In this document: one piece after another, positions 1 through 8,357 of the stretch
Position numbering within the stretch: position 1 is the first letter of the stretch
Layout of the letters: each line of letters begins with the position of its first letter
Origin: Rhodobacteraceae bacterium F11138
Lineage (GTDB): Bacteria > Pseudomonadota > Alphaproteobacteria > Rhodobacterales > Rhodobacteraceae
Length of the DNA: 64,000 bases
Direction of reading: 5' to 3'
Assembly: GCA_016521575.1 (NCBI GenBank)
Contig: JAEKDP010000001.1
Location: 601,894 to 665,893 of the forward strand
Position numbers and translations under genes: made by a program
Notes under the pieces: model-generated
What the model was told of the DNA's origin: nothing
The model's database searches: none
Seen by the model: only the letters and a program-made list of their open reading frames with translations

Positions 1-952
1 GGCTGTAAAAGTTGACCCCGTGCAGCGTATGCAGGAAGCCCCAGACCCCGGCGCCAAAGAACGCCACCGTCGCGGACCCCAGCGACCACAGAAGCGCCGC
101 CTTGTTGGGGTGGTTCTTGCGGCCTTTCCAGACCATGACGAAGGCAAAGCTCATCATCAGGAAGAACGGAACGACCTCGAAGATCGAGAATATCGATCCA
201 ACCCATTTCCAATAGCTCGGCAAGCCGATCCAGTAGAAATGGTGCCCGGTCCCCAGGATGCCCGAGAACAGCGCCGTGGCAACGATGACGTACAGCCATT
301 TCTCGACCACTTCGCGGTCCACGCCGGTCAGTTTCAGCAGCAGAAAGGCAAGAATCGACGCCATCACCAGTTCCCAGGTCGCTTCGACCCAGAGGTGCAC
401 GACGAACCACCAGTACATCTTGTCCAGGCTCAGGTTGTCGGGGTTGATGAAGGCAAAGACCCACAGCAGGGACAGCAGCCACAGCCCCATCAGCAACACG
501 TTGGTGATCGCCGTTTTCTTGCCTGCCAGAACGGTCATCGAAATGTTGAACAGAAAAATCAGCGCGGCGACCAGGATGCCGAACTTGACCCAAAGCGGTT
601 GCTCCAGGAACTCCCGCCCGCCATGGATGCCCACAAGATAGGAGCCGACCGCGCCAAGCGTGCCGACCATCAGCAGGGCCAGCTGGATATAGGCCAGCTT
701 GACCGAATATATCTCGCGCTCTGATTCTTCGGGAACCAGAAAATAGGCCGCTCCGAAGAAGCCCAGCAGCAGCCAGACGATCAGGGCGTTGGTGTGGATC
801 ATGCGGATGATGTTGAATGGCAGGATTTCCGACAGAAAGTTGGGCGAAACATAGATCCATCCCGCGATCAGCCCCCCCAACACCTGAATGCCGAACAGGG
901 CCATCGCGCAGACAAAATAGGCCAGCGCCACCTTTTGCGATTGGTATTTCAT
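1..952 (-). CDS. norB: Nitric oxide reductase large subunit NorB (3' end beyond window)
   Basis: NorB is the membrane catalytic subunit of cytochrome-c-dependent nitric oxide reductase and reduces two NO to N2O in denitrification. The reading frame opens at ATG 952 and runs through the window edge without a stop, giving 317 residues (the family is about 450). It is a chain of hydrophobic helices. Expected haem and FeB ligands are visible: His53 in RMIHTN, His186 in VVHLWVE followed by Glu190/Glu194, and the His237-His238 pair in GTGHHFYW. It starts 12 bp after the norC stop, so the two are cotranscribed. The remaining helices, and any norQD genes, would lie to the left of the window. Confidence 0.95.
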   Translation of the reverse strand, partial: MKYQSQKVALAYFVCAMALFGIQVLGGLIAGWIYVSPNFLSEILPFNIIRMIHTNALIVWLLLGFFGAAYFLVPEESEREIYSVKLAYIQLALLMVGTLGAVGSYLVGIHGGREFLEQPLWVKFGILVAALIFLFNISMTVLAGKKTAITNVLLMGLWLLSLLWVFAFINPDNLSLDKMYWWFVVHLWVEATWELVMASILAFLLLKLTGVDREVVEKWLYVIVATALFSGILGTGHHFYWIGLPSYWKWVGSIFSIFEVVPFFLMMSFAFVMVWKGRKNHPNKAALLWSLGSATVAFFGAGVWGFLHTLHGVNFYS

Positions 953-964
953 TGATTTTCCTCC

Positions 965-1417
965 TTAGCCGGCATCGTTGGGCGGCCAGCCCTGCGTGTC
1001 GGTCTGATCTGCCCAGCGCAGGAATTCGGCCAATCCGCGCATCTCTTCTTCGGTGATTTCGAAATGTGGCATCTGGCGGCGGCCTTCGATGCCCGTGGGC
1101 TGTGCATTCATCCAGCCGTCAAGAATTTCATACGCCCCTTCGGGGTCATCCATGACCCCCCATCGGGTCATGACGTTGCCAAGCTCGGGCGCAAAATACG
1201 CGCCTTCACCGTGCAGGCTGTGGCAGTTGATGCAGGAATGCCGTTCCCACACATGTTTGCCCAGCGCCACCTCTGGCGTCAGTTCCATACCGGCCGTCGA
1301 TGTCGTGACCACATAGCGGTGGCTGTGCACGGTCAACGCAATGAAAACGACCACAAAAAAGATTGACCCGCCGTAGAACACGTTGCGTGCCCGCGACTTT
1401 GTCAGGAATTCCGCCAT
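965..1417 (-). CDS. norC: Nitric oxide reductase cytochrome c subunit NorC
   Basis: NorC is the membrane-anchored monohaem cytochrome c that passes electrons to NorB. The 150-residue product has one N-terminal anchor helix (about residues 13-31), a CINCH haem-binding motif at residues 62-66, and a likely axial Met116 in RQMPHF. Length and layout match the family. I chose ATG 1417 because a good ribosome site (AAGGGGG) lies 6 bases upstream; an upstream in-frame ATG at 1435 has no such support. It is the first gene of a norCB operon, and a TTGCG-N4-AACAA box lies 59 bp upstream. Confidence 0.95.
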   Translation of the reverse strand: MAEFLTKSRARNVFYGGSIFFVVVFIALTVHSHRYVVTTSTAGMELTPEVALGKHVWERHSCINCHSLHGEGAYFAPELGNVMTRWGVMDDPEGAYEILDGWMNAQPTGIEGRRQMPHFEITEEEMRGLAEFLRWADQTDTQGWPPNDAG

Positions 1418-1475
1418 ATCTGGCCCCCTTGTCATTCAGATCGCTCACTCCTAGCGCGGCCGGAAAGGTCAGAGT

Positions 1476-1489
1476 TTGCGTTGGAACAA
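1476..1489. promoter_or_regulatory. NnrR/Dnr-type box between norC and the DUF1858 gene
   Basis: The sequence TTGCG-TTGG-AACAA fits the TTG-N8-CAA layout of Crp/Fnr-family sites. It is very close to the TTGCG-N4-CACAA form I recall for NnrR in Rhodobacter. It lies 59 bp from the norC start and 47 bp from the divergent DUF1858 start, so it could serve both. A Crp/Fnr gene of the NO-sensing type lies 0.3 kb away. Confidence 0.6.
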
Positions 1490-1535
1490 CGTTTGAGACC
1501 GGAGGCTGTGAACCATGGTCGTGAAAGGACACGCC

Positions 1536-1751
1536 ATGCGCGCCTCATGTTTTGACGATCCCGATCTGCCCTTGTCAGAGGTGATGACCCGTTGGCCGCA
1601 AACGATTTCGGTGTTTCTGCGTCACGATATGCGGTTGTGCGTGGGGTGCCCGGTTTCCCCGTTCCACACGATTGCCGACGCTTGCAGGGCGTACGGTCTG
1701 GATCAGCAGGCCTTTGTTTCTGAACTGCAGGGGGCGCTGGATCGCGCCTGA
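1536..1751 (+). CDS. DUF1858 / redox-disulfide domain small protein
   Basis: This is a 71-residue soluble protein with Cys35 and Cys38 in a CVGC motif, followed by PVSPFHT. The pattern matches the DUF1858 family, also described as a hybrid-cluster-protein-associated redox-disulfide domain. Such proteins often sit near nitric oxide or nitrosative stress genes; the exact reaction is unknown. The start at 1536 has a clear ribosome site (AAGGAC); an alternative in-frame ATG at 1515 would add seven residues. It is divergent from norC and shares a 118-bp intergenic region carrying an NnrR-type box, which suggests NO-dependent expression. Confidence 0.8.
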   Translation: MRASCFDDPDLPLSEVMTRWPQTISVFLRHDMRLCVGCPVSPFHTIADACRAYGLDQQAFVSELQGALDRA

Positions 1752-1793
1752 CGATCGGCAGCACAGGCCGGTGATATGCAGCCGATGCCGGTG

Positions 1794-2510
1794 CTAGGGC
1801 TGGCTCAGCAGGACCAGCGCATGAGGATCGCGGACCTTGATGCGTTTGCGTTTGCTTTGCACCAGCCCCTGTTTTTCCCAGCCGCTCAACAGGCGGCTGA
1901 CCGTATGCAATGTCGTCGCGGTCAGTTCCGCCATGTCCTGGCGGGTGATCGGAAAATCGATCTCGATGCCGCCATCGACCTTGCGGCCGGTCTGGTTTAC
2001 CAGCCGAAGGATCGCGCTTGCCACTCGCTGTTCGACCTGTTTGGTGGTGATTTCCACGATCCGGTTGTTCATTTCACCGACGCGCAGGCCGACAGTCTTG
2101 TAGGTCTCAGTGGCAAAACCGTCATATTCGGACACGAATTCATCCCACAGCCGCATGGGCCAGCTGAGCGCGATGGATTCCGCCGCCGTCACGGCCGTTG
2201 CCGGATAGGTGTCGCGGCCCAACGCCTTGGCGATGCCCAGAAGCTGACCCGCCGGGATATGCAGGGCGGTGACTTGTTCGCCCGTCGCCGTAATGCGGAC
2301 CACGCGCACATATCCATCCAGCAACATGAAAAACCGGTCCGCAGGCTCACCTTCGTTGAAAATCTGGACGCCGGTGTCGTATCGGCGCGAACTGGCCTGA
2401 TCGAGAATCGTGCGGATTTGCCTGCGGTCCAGACGTGAAAACGGCGGCAGATGCGTCAACAGGCTTTCATCCAGCCGTGGCAGCGTATTGCGAGGGGCAT
2501 CATGAGTCAT
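1794..2510 (-). CDS. Crp/Fnr-family regulator, NnrR/Dnr type
   Basis: The 238-residue product has an N-terminal cyclic-nucleotide-binding-like beta barrel (about residues 25-125), a dimerisation helix, and a C-terminal winged helix (about 185-215, core LTATTLHTVSRLLSGWEKQG). It lacks the N-terminal cysteine cluster of Fnr, as expected for the NO-responsive NnrR/Dnr group. The TLHTVSR recognition helix is typical of that group. Its position beside norCB supports control of denitrification genes. I chose ATG 2510; an in-frame start at 2555 would overlap a TTGCG-type box that is more likely regulatory. Assignment to NnrR rather than Dnr cannot be decided here. Confidence 0.85.
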   Translation of the reverse strand: MTHDAPRNTLPRLDESLLTHLPPFSRLDRRQIRTILDQASSRRYDTGVQIFNEGEPADRFFMLLDGYVRVVRITATGEQVTALHIPAGQLLGIAKALGRDTYPATAVTAAESIALSWPMRLWDEFVSEYDGFATETYKTVGLRVGEMNNRIVEITTKQVEQRVASAILRLVNQTGRKVDGGIEIDFPITRQDMAELTATTLHTVSRLLSGWEKQGLVQSKRKRIKVRDPHALVLLSQP

Positions 2511-2535
2511 GGTCTTGCTATGCCATAGCCGGGGC

Positions 2536-2549
2536 TTGCGCGCCAGCAA
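2536..2549. promoter_or_regulatory. Possible autoregulatory TTGCG-N4-AGCAA box before the Crp/Fnr gene
   Basis: The sequence TTGCG-CGCC-AGCAA has the same TTGCG left arm and CAA right end, with the same 14-bp length, as the box before norC. It lies 26 bp upstream of the regulator start. One such match in a short GC-rich stretch could be chance, but its position suits autoregulation. Confidence 0.4.
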
Positions 2550-2609
2550 GACCAAGCCGGTTCTCAGGTTTTTGAAAACGCAGGAAATTCCGGTGTCAGC
2601 CCCATTCTG

Positions 2610-2987
2610 TTACTGGCCGCTGGTCAGATCCTGGGCGAGCATCAGCGCATTGCCATCGGGGTCATGGAACCTTGCGGTTTTCACCATGCCTTCGACGACA
2701 TCCGTTTCGCCGTCGAATTTGACTTTGCCCTGTTCCAGCCTTTGCCGCGCGCTATCCAGATCCGCGATCCCAAAAACGGCAACACAGTTTCCGGGCGCAG
2801 GCTTGGCATGTTCACCAAGACCGATGGTGACACCGGGCGTGTTTGTCCGGATCTCCGACCAGCCCGCCTCATCCGCATGATACAGCACCTCAAAGCCCAG
2901 CACGCGTTCATACCACTGTGCGCTTGCATGGCGATCTTTGACCGACATTGCGATGGTTATCGTTTCGTCAACCGAAATGAGGGACAT
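2610..2987 (-). CDS. VOC (glyoxalase/bleomycin-resistance) family protein
   Basis: This is a 125-residue single vicinal-oxygen-chelate protein. It starts with a typical beta-alpha module (ITIAMSVKDRHASAQWYERVLGFEV) and ends with FHDPDGNALMLAQ, where the metal-ligand position of the second module lies. The family covers lyases, dioxygenases and drug-binding proteins, so the substrate cannot be named. ATG 2987 is preceded by a purine-rich GAGAGAGAGAA ribosome site; an upstream extension to 3101 has no homologous look. The start is preceded by unusually AT-rich sequence (2998-3035), which probably holds its promoter. Confidence 0.8.
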   Translation of the reverse strand: MSLISVDETITIAMSVKDRHASAQWYERVLGFEVLYHADEAGWSEIRTNTPGVTIGLGEHAKPAPGNCVAVFGIADLDSARQRLEQGKVKFDGETDVVEGMVKTARFHDPDGNALMLAQDLTSGQ

Positions 2988-3406
2988 GGGTTCTCTCTCT
3001 CTTTGTAAAATATACTCACTATACCTTATGAAAATGGATCTGCGTCTCAAGACCCTGTGGCTGTCCCGGACTTTGCCAATTCTGACATCGCCGCACAGCA
3101 CGCGCCATTTCGGCGATAGCAGACGCCCCCCGCAGGCGATCTCCGATCAGGCACTGTCGCAATCCCTGAAACCCATGGAAAGAATGGGTATGCCGCAGCG
3201 TAGATGGGTTGGGGTGCCCGACCGGGCGTCTTGCTGACGCCGTCAACACCGGCGGACGCATAAGTCAGAACGCCGCGTCCGAAGTGATTTCCATCTGGCA
3301 AAGCGACGGTCCAACCGGACTTGGGAAATGTGGTAAATCCGCATCGCGGATGCCCGTGATCGCGACGCTGACGCGCGCAGACCCATGTATGTCATCCAGT
3401 GGATTT
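2988..3406. other. 419-bp stretch without a recognisable gene
   Basis: Between the VOC gene start and tRNA-Ala I see no credible coding region. The short open frames on both strands have no family features or good starts. The first 50 bp are AT-rich (TATACTCACTATA at about 3011) and probably hold the VOC promoter. A small inverted repeat ACCCAT/ATGGGT lies at 3171-3189. Confidence 0.5.
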
Positions 3407-3482
<76 letters not shown>

Positions 3483-3560
3483 GTTACCGTGCGCCGTTCT
3501 CTAGGCGCAACTCCGGGCGGGATCAAGTGAAAAAATCCCGCCCAACGCAGAAAGGATGTC

Positions 3561-3887
3561 TCAGTCGTCGTCTTCCACCGGAACATCGGCGATTTCGTCC
3601 AGCGAGACATCGTTGTCGTCGTCGTCATCTTCCAGGATATCGTCATCCAGGTCGACATCGACCGTGTCGTCATCTTCCAGAACCGTATCATCGCTGTCGT
3701 CGGCCTTCTTCTTGGCCTTCGCGGTTGCGGCGTCTTCGGCGTCTGCGGCAATCATGCGGCCCTTGCCGGCGGCGATTTCCACCACATCGCCGGTATAGGG
3801 GCTGACGATTGGGTCCTTGTTCAGGTCATAAAACCGTTTGCCGGTCGTCGGGCACAGGCGCTTTGTGCCCCATTCTTCGTTGGGCAT
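3561..3887 (-). CDS. TIGR02300-type FYDLN acid domain protein
   Basis: This 108-residue protein opens with EWGTKRLCPTTGKRFYDLNK, the signature of the FYDLN acid family restricted to alphaproteobacteria. From about residue 63 onward it is a run of Asp and Glu and is probably disordered. The function is unknown; a role as an acidic scaffold or metal or RNA partner is only a guess. It is followed downstream by tRNA-Ala on the same strand and is divergent from the metallopeptidase gene. Confidence 0.9.
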   Translation of the reverse strand: MPNEEWGTKRLCPTTGKRFYDLNKDPIVSPYTGDVVEIAAGKGRMIAADAEDAATAKAKKKADDSDDTVLEDDDTVDVDLDDDILEDDDDDNDVSLDEIADVPVEDDD

Positions 3888-3989
3888 GTGAATCCCCTTG
3901 ATTATCTGCTGAGTCGGATCGACGATTCCGGTCGCATGCCATATGAGGTGGATGCTGTCAAAGCTTTAAGACGTCAGGGGGATCAGGAC

Positions 3990-4676
3990 ATGGCGGAACA
4001 TTTGTTGCCGGGTGCGCCCCCCGTGACGGTGACGTTGCGTCGATCCGGGCGCGCACGGCGCATCACATTGCGAATCTCGCAGTTGGACGGGCGGGTTACC
4101 CTGACCCTGCCGACGGGAGTACCCGAGTCCGAGGCAATGGAGTTCGCGCGCTCCAAGGAAGGCTGGATTCGCGGTCATCTTGAATCCCGCAGCCAGCCGA
4201 CGGTCGTGGGACTCGGGGCCATGATTCCGATCGAAGGGGACCGATACCGTGTCGTTGCGGCGCAGGGGCGGCGCGTGCAGGTGGGAAACGGTGAAATTGC
4301 GGTGCCCCAGGATGCCCCGGCCCGGCGTCTGGCGGGTTGGCTGCGCGAACTGGCCCGCGACCGGCTGGTCGATGCGTCGGATCGCTACTCAGCTCTGTTG
4401 GGGCGGCCATACGCACGGATTACACTGCGCGACACGCGGTCGCGCTGGGGGTCTTGTACCTCGCAGGGGGCGCTGATGTATTCATGGCGGCTGATCCTGG
4501 CCCCGCCCGAGATCCTGCAATATGTCGCCGCCCACGAGGTGGCGCATCTGGCAGAGATGAACCATTCCGCCGCATTCTGGTCCACCGTGGAACGGTTGCA
4601 CGGCCCCTACAAGACACAGCGGCAATGGTTGCGGCGCAACGGCAATGAATTGCACAGCTTCGTGTTTCAGGCATGA
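3990..4676 (+). CDS. YgjP-like M48-type metallopeptidase (DUF45)
   Basis: The 228-residue product belongs to the YgjP/DUF45 group of small zinc metallopeptidases. The zinc site is the HEVAH motif at residues 182-186, with a third histidine at 192 in EMNH. The upstream conserved core TRSRWGSCTSQG is also present. A GTG-initiated frame opens at 3888, directly after the divergent ATG of the neighbour. I prefer ATG 3990 because an AGGGGGATCAGGAC ribosome site precedes it and the protein then starts at the family-like N terminus. The cellular substrate is unknown. Confidence 0.85.
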   Translation: MAEHLLPGAPPVTVTLRRSGRARRITLRISQLDGRVTLTLPTGVPESEAMEFARSKEGWIRGHLESRSQPTVVGLGAMIPIEGDRYRVVAAQGRRVQVGNGEIAVPQDAPARRLAGWLRELARDRLVDASDRYSALLGRPYARITLRDTRSRWGSCTSQGALMYSWRLILAPPEILQYVAAHEVAHLAEMNHSAAFWSTVERLHGPYKTQRQWLRRNGNELHSFVFQA

Positions 4677-4697
4677 TCTGCTTGACCTGCGGCCCGG

Positions 4698-4709
4698 TTG
4701 TGATCACAA
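4698..4709. promoter_or_regulatory. Perfect 12-bp palindrome before the GntR gene
   Basis: TTGTGATCACAA is a perfect palindrome ending 7 bp before the GntR/FCD start codon. TTGT-N4-ACAA is a plausible operator shape for FCD-type GntR regulators. Its position suggests autorepression by blocking transcription or initiation. Confidence 0.55.
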
Positions 4710-4716
4710 AACGCCC

Positions 4717-5367
4717 ATGCTGACGTCTCGTCCCAATGAACCCACTCTGGTGGCCGCGCATGACCGTGTTTACCGCACGCTGCGGGCGCGGATCATGCAT
4801 GGTGATATCGCACCGGGGCAGGCTTTGACCTTGCGCGGCATCGGCAAGGAATTCGAAGTTTCCATGACCCCCGCGCGCGAGGCCGTGCGCCGTCTGGTTG
4901 CTGAAGGCGCGCTTTTCCTGTCCAGTTCGGGCAGGGTGTCCACCCCCGAGCTGAGCCAGGAACGAATCGAGGAACTGGCCGCCCTGCGGGCCTTGCTGGA
5001 GGTCGAACTTGCCAGCCGTGCGCTGCCGCGCGCCCATATGGCGCTGATTGACCGGCTGCAAATGACCAACCAGTCCATCGCCGAAGCCGTGTCCAATCGC
5101 GATGCGGTGGGCTATATCCGCACCAATCTTGAATTTCACCGCACGCTCTATCTGCGCGCCCAGGCGCCTGCGATGCTGGCGACAACTGAAACCGTGTGGC
5201 TGCAACTGGGGCCGACCATGCGCGCGCTGTATGGGCGTTTGCGCCGCACCGAGCCACCGCATTTCCACAAACTGATCATCGCGGCGCTCAAGGCCGGCGA
5301 TGAACCCGGCCTGCGCCTGGCGGTTCGATCGGATGTGACCCAGGGGTTGCGGATGTTGGCGGGCTGA
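4717..5367 (+). CDS. GntR-family transcriptional regulator with FCD domain
   Basis: The 216-residue product has an N-terminal winged helix (about residues 12-75, with MTPAREAVRRLVAEGAL as the recognition region). A C-terminal all-helical FCD ligand-binding domain follows (about 85-205), with the metal-site motif NLEFHRTLY and a later His. FCD regulators sense small carboxylates, amino acids or sugar acids; the ligand here is unknown. No catabolic operon lies beside it, so its targets may be elsewhere. The start at 4717 follows a palindrome. The frame could open at 4645, but that would overlap the neighbouring gene. Confidence 0.85.
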   Translation: MLTSRPNEPTLVAAHDRVYRTLRARIMHGDIAPGQALTLRGIGKEFEVSMTPAREAVRRLVAEGALFLSSSGRVSTPELSQERIEELAALRALLEVELASRALPRAHMALIDRLQMTNQSIAEAVSNRDAVGYIRTNLEFHRTLYLRAQAPAMLATTETVWLQLGPTMRALYGRLRRTEPPHFHKLIIAALKAGDEPGLRLAVRSDVTQGLRMLAG

Positions 5368-5557
5368 AGCCGGGGTGCCGGTTCCGCGATGCCGCGTCGA
5401 ACCCGTCTGACGGGCAGATGCGTTTCCGCATCGGACAAACGGTCTGATGGCCAGGATGCCCCAGAGGTGACGGCGAGGCAGGATTGGGTTAGGGATGGCG
5501 AAGGGTTTCGGTCACACGACCACCTGAATATCTGATTGCATCGGACAAGATGACGAC

Positions 5558-6649
5558 ATGGCTGATTCTTTTCATGGCATCGCTGGACGCCGCGCGTTCC
5601 TTTCGGGTTTGTGCGCTGCGGGTCTTGTTCCGGCGACAGGCTGGGCCGCTTTGGGAGCGCCGCGATATCTAAGCGCGGCGCGGCGGGTGTCGGGTGATTT
5701 TGTTCTGGTGGGGCTGGGCGCGGATCTTTCCGAGTGTTTCCATGTGCCGCTGCCGGGGCGGGGACATGCGGCGGCGGCCCATCCCGACCGGCCACACGCG
5801 GTGGCCTTTGCGCGCCGTCCCGGAGTCTACGCCCTGGTTCTGGATTGCGGATCGGGCAAGGTGCTGCACCGGCTGACGGCCCCTGAGGGCCGCCATTTCT
5901 ATGGGCACGGGGCGTTTTCCCGCGATGGCCGCTGGCTTTATACCACCGAGAACGATTTCGACGCCGCGCGGGGCTGTATCGGCGTCTGGGATGCGGACGC
6001 GGGGTATCGCCGTGCCGGAGAATTCGAGTCGGGCGGCGTCGGGCCGCATGAAATCCTGCGTTTGCCGGGGTCGGACGATCTGGTGGTGGCCAATGGCGGG
6101 ATCGAAACCCACCCGGACAGTGGCCGGGCCAAACTGAATTTGGCCACGATGCAATCGAATCTGACCTATCTGTCGGCGCAGGGCGGGATTCTGGAACAGG
6201 CAAGACCGGCCGGGCTGCAACGCAATTCCATCCGTCACCTGACAGCAGGGCGGGACGGGCAGGTGGGGTTCGCGATGCAATGGCAGGGTGCCGCGTCGGC
6301 GCATCCGCCTCTGCTGGGGTTGCATGAGCGGGGACAGGAGATCCGGTTGCTGAGCGCCGAACCCGCGCAGCAGCGCCGGATGCGCGGATATGCGGGCAGT
6401 ATTGCCTTTGGTCCCGATGCGCAGGTGGCCATCACCGGCCCGCGCGGTGGGGTGATGCAGATTTTTGACAGGGGGACGGGCCGGCTGGTTCGGCAGTTGG
6501 ACGAGCCGGATATCTGCGGTGTGGCGAACGGCCCCGATGGGTTGGTCTTTACCTCTGGCAGCGGGCGTCTGGGGGTCGTGCAGGGGCGCAGCCATGCGGT
6601 GCAGCTGCAGTTCGACAACCATCTTGTTCCGTTGGCCGGGGCCGCTTAG
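5558..6649 (+). CDS. DUF1513 domain protein, exported
   Basis: The 363-residue protein has a twin-arginine-like leader (GRRAFLSGLCAAGLVPATGWA) and then repeated beta-propeller-like segments such as GHGAFSRDGRWLYTTEND and GPHEILRLPGSDDLVVANGG. These match the DUF1513 family, usually found with iron-linked imelysin-type periplasmic proteins. Its function is not established. It converges on the ABC ATPase gene, and the two stop codons overlap (TTAG, 6646-6649). Its place at the edge of the iron-uptake cluster supports an iron-related periplasmic role, but this is inference. Confidence 0.8.
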   Translation: MADSFHGIAGRRAFLSGLCAAGLVPATGWAALGAPRYLSAARRVSGDFVLVGLGADLSECFHVPLPGRGHAAAAHPDRPHAVAFARRPGVYALVLDCGSGKVLHRLTAPEGRHFYGHGAFSRDGRWLYTTENDFDAARGCIGVWDADAGYRRAGEFESGGVGPHEILRLPGSDDLVVANGGIETHPDSGRAKLNLATMQSNLTYLSAQGGILEQARPAGLQRNSIRHLTAGRDGQVGFAMQWQGAASAHPPLLGLHERGQEIRLLSAEPAQQRRMRGYAGSIAFGPDAQVAITGPRGGVMQIFDRGTGRLVRQLDEPDICGVANGPDGLVFTSGSGRLGVVQGRSHAVQLQFDNHLVPLAGAA

Positions 6650-7401
6650 CGGGCCACGACCATCGGTCGGGCGTTGTGGGTCAGAACGTCAAAGGCGGTT
6701 TCATACAATTGCGACAACGGGGTTTCGGCCAGAACCGAACCGGCCGGGCCTTCGGCGAACAGGCGGCCGTGCTTCAATGCGATGACCCGGGTGGCATGGC
6801 GGGCCGCATGATTGAGGTCGTGCAACACGACGATCACGGTCTTGCCCAGATCCCGGGCCATGTGATCCACCGCGTCCATGACCACGCGCACCTGTGCGGG
6901 ATCCAGATTGTTCAAAGGCTCATCCAACAGCACGACATCGGTATTCTGGCAAAGCACCATCGCGATCAGAACCCGCTGTTTCTGCCCCCCCGAAAGCGTG
7001 TCGACAAAGCGCCCGGCCAGGTCGCTCAGCGCCAACTGGTCCAGAGCCGTGTCGATTTTCAGATGATCCTCGGCGGTCGGGCGTCCACGGTGATGCGGAA
7101 ACCGCCCGAACGCCACCAGATCGCGCACGGTCAGACGCCCCAGCGGGGCCTGTTCCTGGCGCAGGATCGCAAGACGTTTGGCAATGTCGGCCGTGGCCGT
7201 GCGGTGCACATCCAGCCCGTCAAGCGTGATCCGGCCATTGTCCGGACGCAGAAGCCGGGCCATCAGGGCCAGCAGGGTGGATTTGCCGGCACCGTTCGGG
7301 CCGATCAAAGCGGTGACCTGTCCGGGGGCGATATCCAGCGACAGATCGTCGAGGATCCGTTTGCCCGCCGTGACATAGCTGAGGTTCTGAACCGATATCA
7401 T
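6646..7401 (-). CDS. Iron-chelate ABC transporter ATP-binding protein
   Basis: This 251-residue FecE-type ATPase has Walker A GPNGAGKST (about 35-43), signature LSGGQKQR, Walker B VVLLDEP and the H-loop VLHDLNHAARHA. It is the last gene of a four-gene operon on the minus strand encoding binding protein, two permeases and ATPase. The start overlaps the end of the second permease by 4 bp. With the permeases it would import a ferric chelate across the inner membrane. Confidence 0.93.
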   Translation of the reverse strand: MISVQNLSYVTAGKRILDDLSLDIAPGQVTALIGPNGAGKSTLLALMARLLRPDNGRITLDGLDVHRTATADIAKRLAILRQEQAPLGRLTVRDLVAFGRFPHHRGRPTAEDHLKIDTALDQLALSDLAGRFVDTLSGGQKQRVLIAMVLCQNTDVVLLDEPLNNLDPAQVRVVMDAVDHMARDLGKTVIVVLHDLNHAARHATRVIALKHGRLFAEGPAGSVLAETPLSQLYETAFDVLTHNARPMVVAR

Positions 7402-8357
7402 GATCTGCGGCTCCGCATGATGAGAAACAGGAAAACCAGCCCGCCAAGAAATTCGATCGCAACGCTCAGCGTGCTTTGCATCGACAGGACCCGTTCAAAC
7501 AGGGTCTGACCCAGCACCAGCAACAGTGCCGCGATCAGGGTCGCGCATGGCAAAAGGATGGCGTGACGGTGACTGGGAAGAATTGCCCGGGTCAGGCTGA
7601 CGACCAGAAGCCCGACAAAAACCGCCGGTCCGGCCAGCGCCGTCGAGACCGACACAAGCGCGGCGACGATCAGCAGGATCTTGATCACGATGCGGTCGTG
7701 ATCCACGCCCAGCCCGATGGACCGCTCCCGGCCCAGTTCGACCACATCCAACGTCTCGCGCATACGCCACACAGCCAGGGCGCAAAGACCCACGATACAG
7801 AGCGCGGCCAGCAACCCATCCTGTTCCAGGCGATTGAACCGCGCAAAGCTGGCCGACTGAACGACCGCGAATTCGTTCGGATCAATAAGGCGTTGCAGCA
7901 ACGCGGTCAGGCTGCGCAATCCGATGCCCAGGACCACGCCGGTCAGGATCATCCTGTTCAGATCGGTGCGCCCCCGGCCAAGCAGGGTGCCAAACAGCGC
8001 CAGCGCCGCGGCCATCATCACCAGACTTTCGGCGGCGAATTTCCACATCGGATCCAGTCCGGCAAATCGCGACCCGCCAAGGGTCCAGACCAGCGCGGTC
8101 TGGATCAACAGGAACAAGGCATCAAAGCCCATGATCGAAGGCGTCAGGATGCGATTGCCGGTGACGGTCTGAAACAGCATCGTGGACAGTGCGATTGCGG
8201 CTGCAACGGTCAGCAATGACAACAGTTTGCCGCCCCGGAACTGCAGGACAAAACCCATGTCGCCCCGCGCCCCCCAGGTCAGGAACAGAACGCAGGCCAG
8301 CACGGTCAGAATGGCCAGGACGATCAGCCGTCTAACCGGCATGGCGGGGTCTGACAT
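7398..8357 (-). CDS. Iron-chelate ABC transporter permease (FecCD family), second
   Basis: This 319-residue hydrophobic protein has about nine predicted helices and the FecCD pattern (VAAAIALSTMLFQTVTGNRILTPSIMGFDAL near the N terminus and GPAVFVGLLVVSLTRAI near the C terminus). Its start overlaps the first permease by 26 bp if ATG 8357 is used; ATG 8342 is an alternative. It would form the membrane channel as a heterodimer with the neighbouring permease. Confidence 0.9.
   Translation of the reverse strand: MSDPAMPVRRLIVLAILTVLACVLFLTWGARGDMGFVLQFRGGKLLSLLTVAAAIALSTMLFQTVTGNRILTPSIMGFDALFLLIQTALVWTLGGSRFAGLDPMWKFAAESLVMMAAALALFGTLLGRGRTDLNRMILTGVVLGIGLRSLTALLQRLIDPNEFAVVQSASFARFNRLEQDGLLAALCIVGLCALAVWRMRETLDVVELGRERSIGLGVDHDRIVIKILLIVAALVSVSTALAGPAVFVGLLVVSLTRAILPSHRHAILLPCATLIAALLLVLGQTLFERVLSMQSTLSVAIEFLGGLVFLFLIMRSRRS

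Noticed and set aside
20-724. Long plus-strand frame of 234 residues at the left edge
   Set aside because: It is antisense to norB and rich in Gln, Arg and His as shadow frames are; norB on the other strand has clear helices and haem ligands.
3019-3301. Short minus-strand frames between the VOC gene and tRNA-Ala
   Set aside because: No family resemblance, no good ribosome site, and mutual overlap in several frames.
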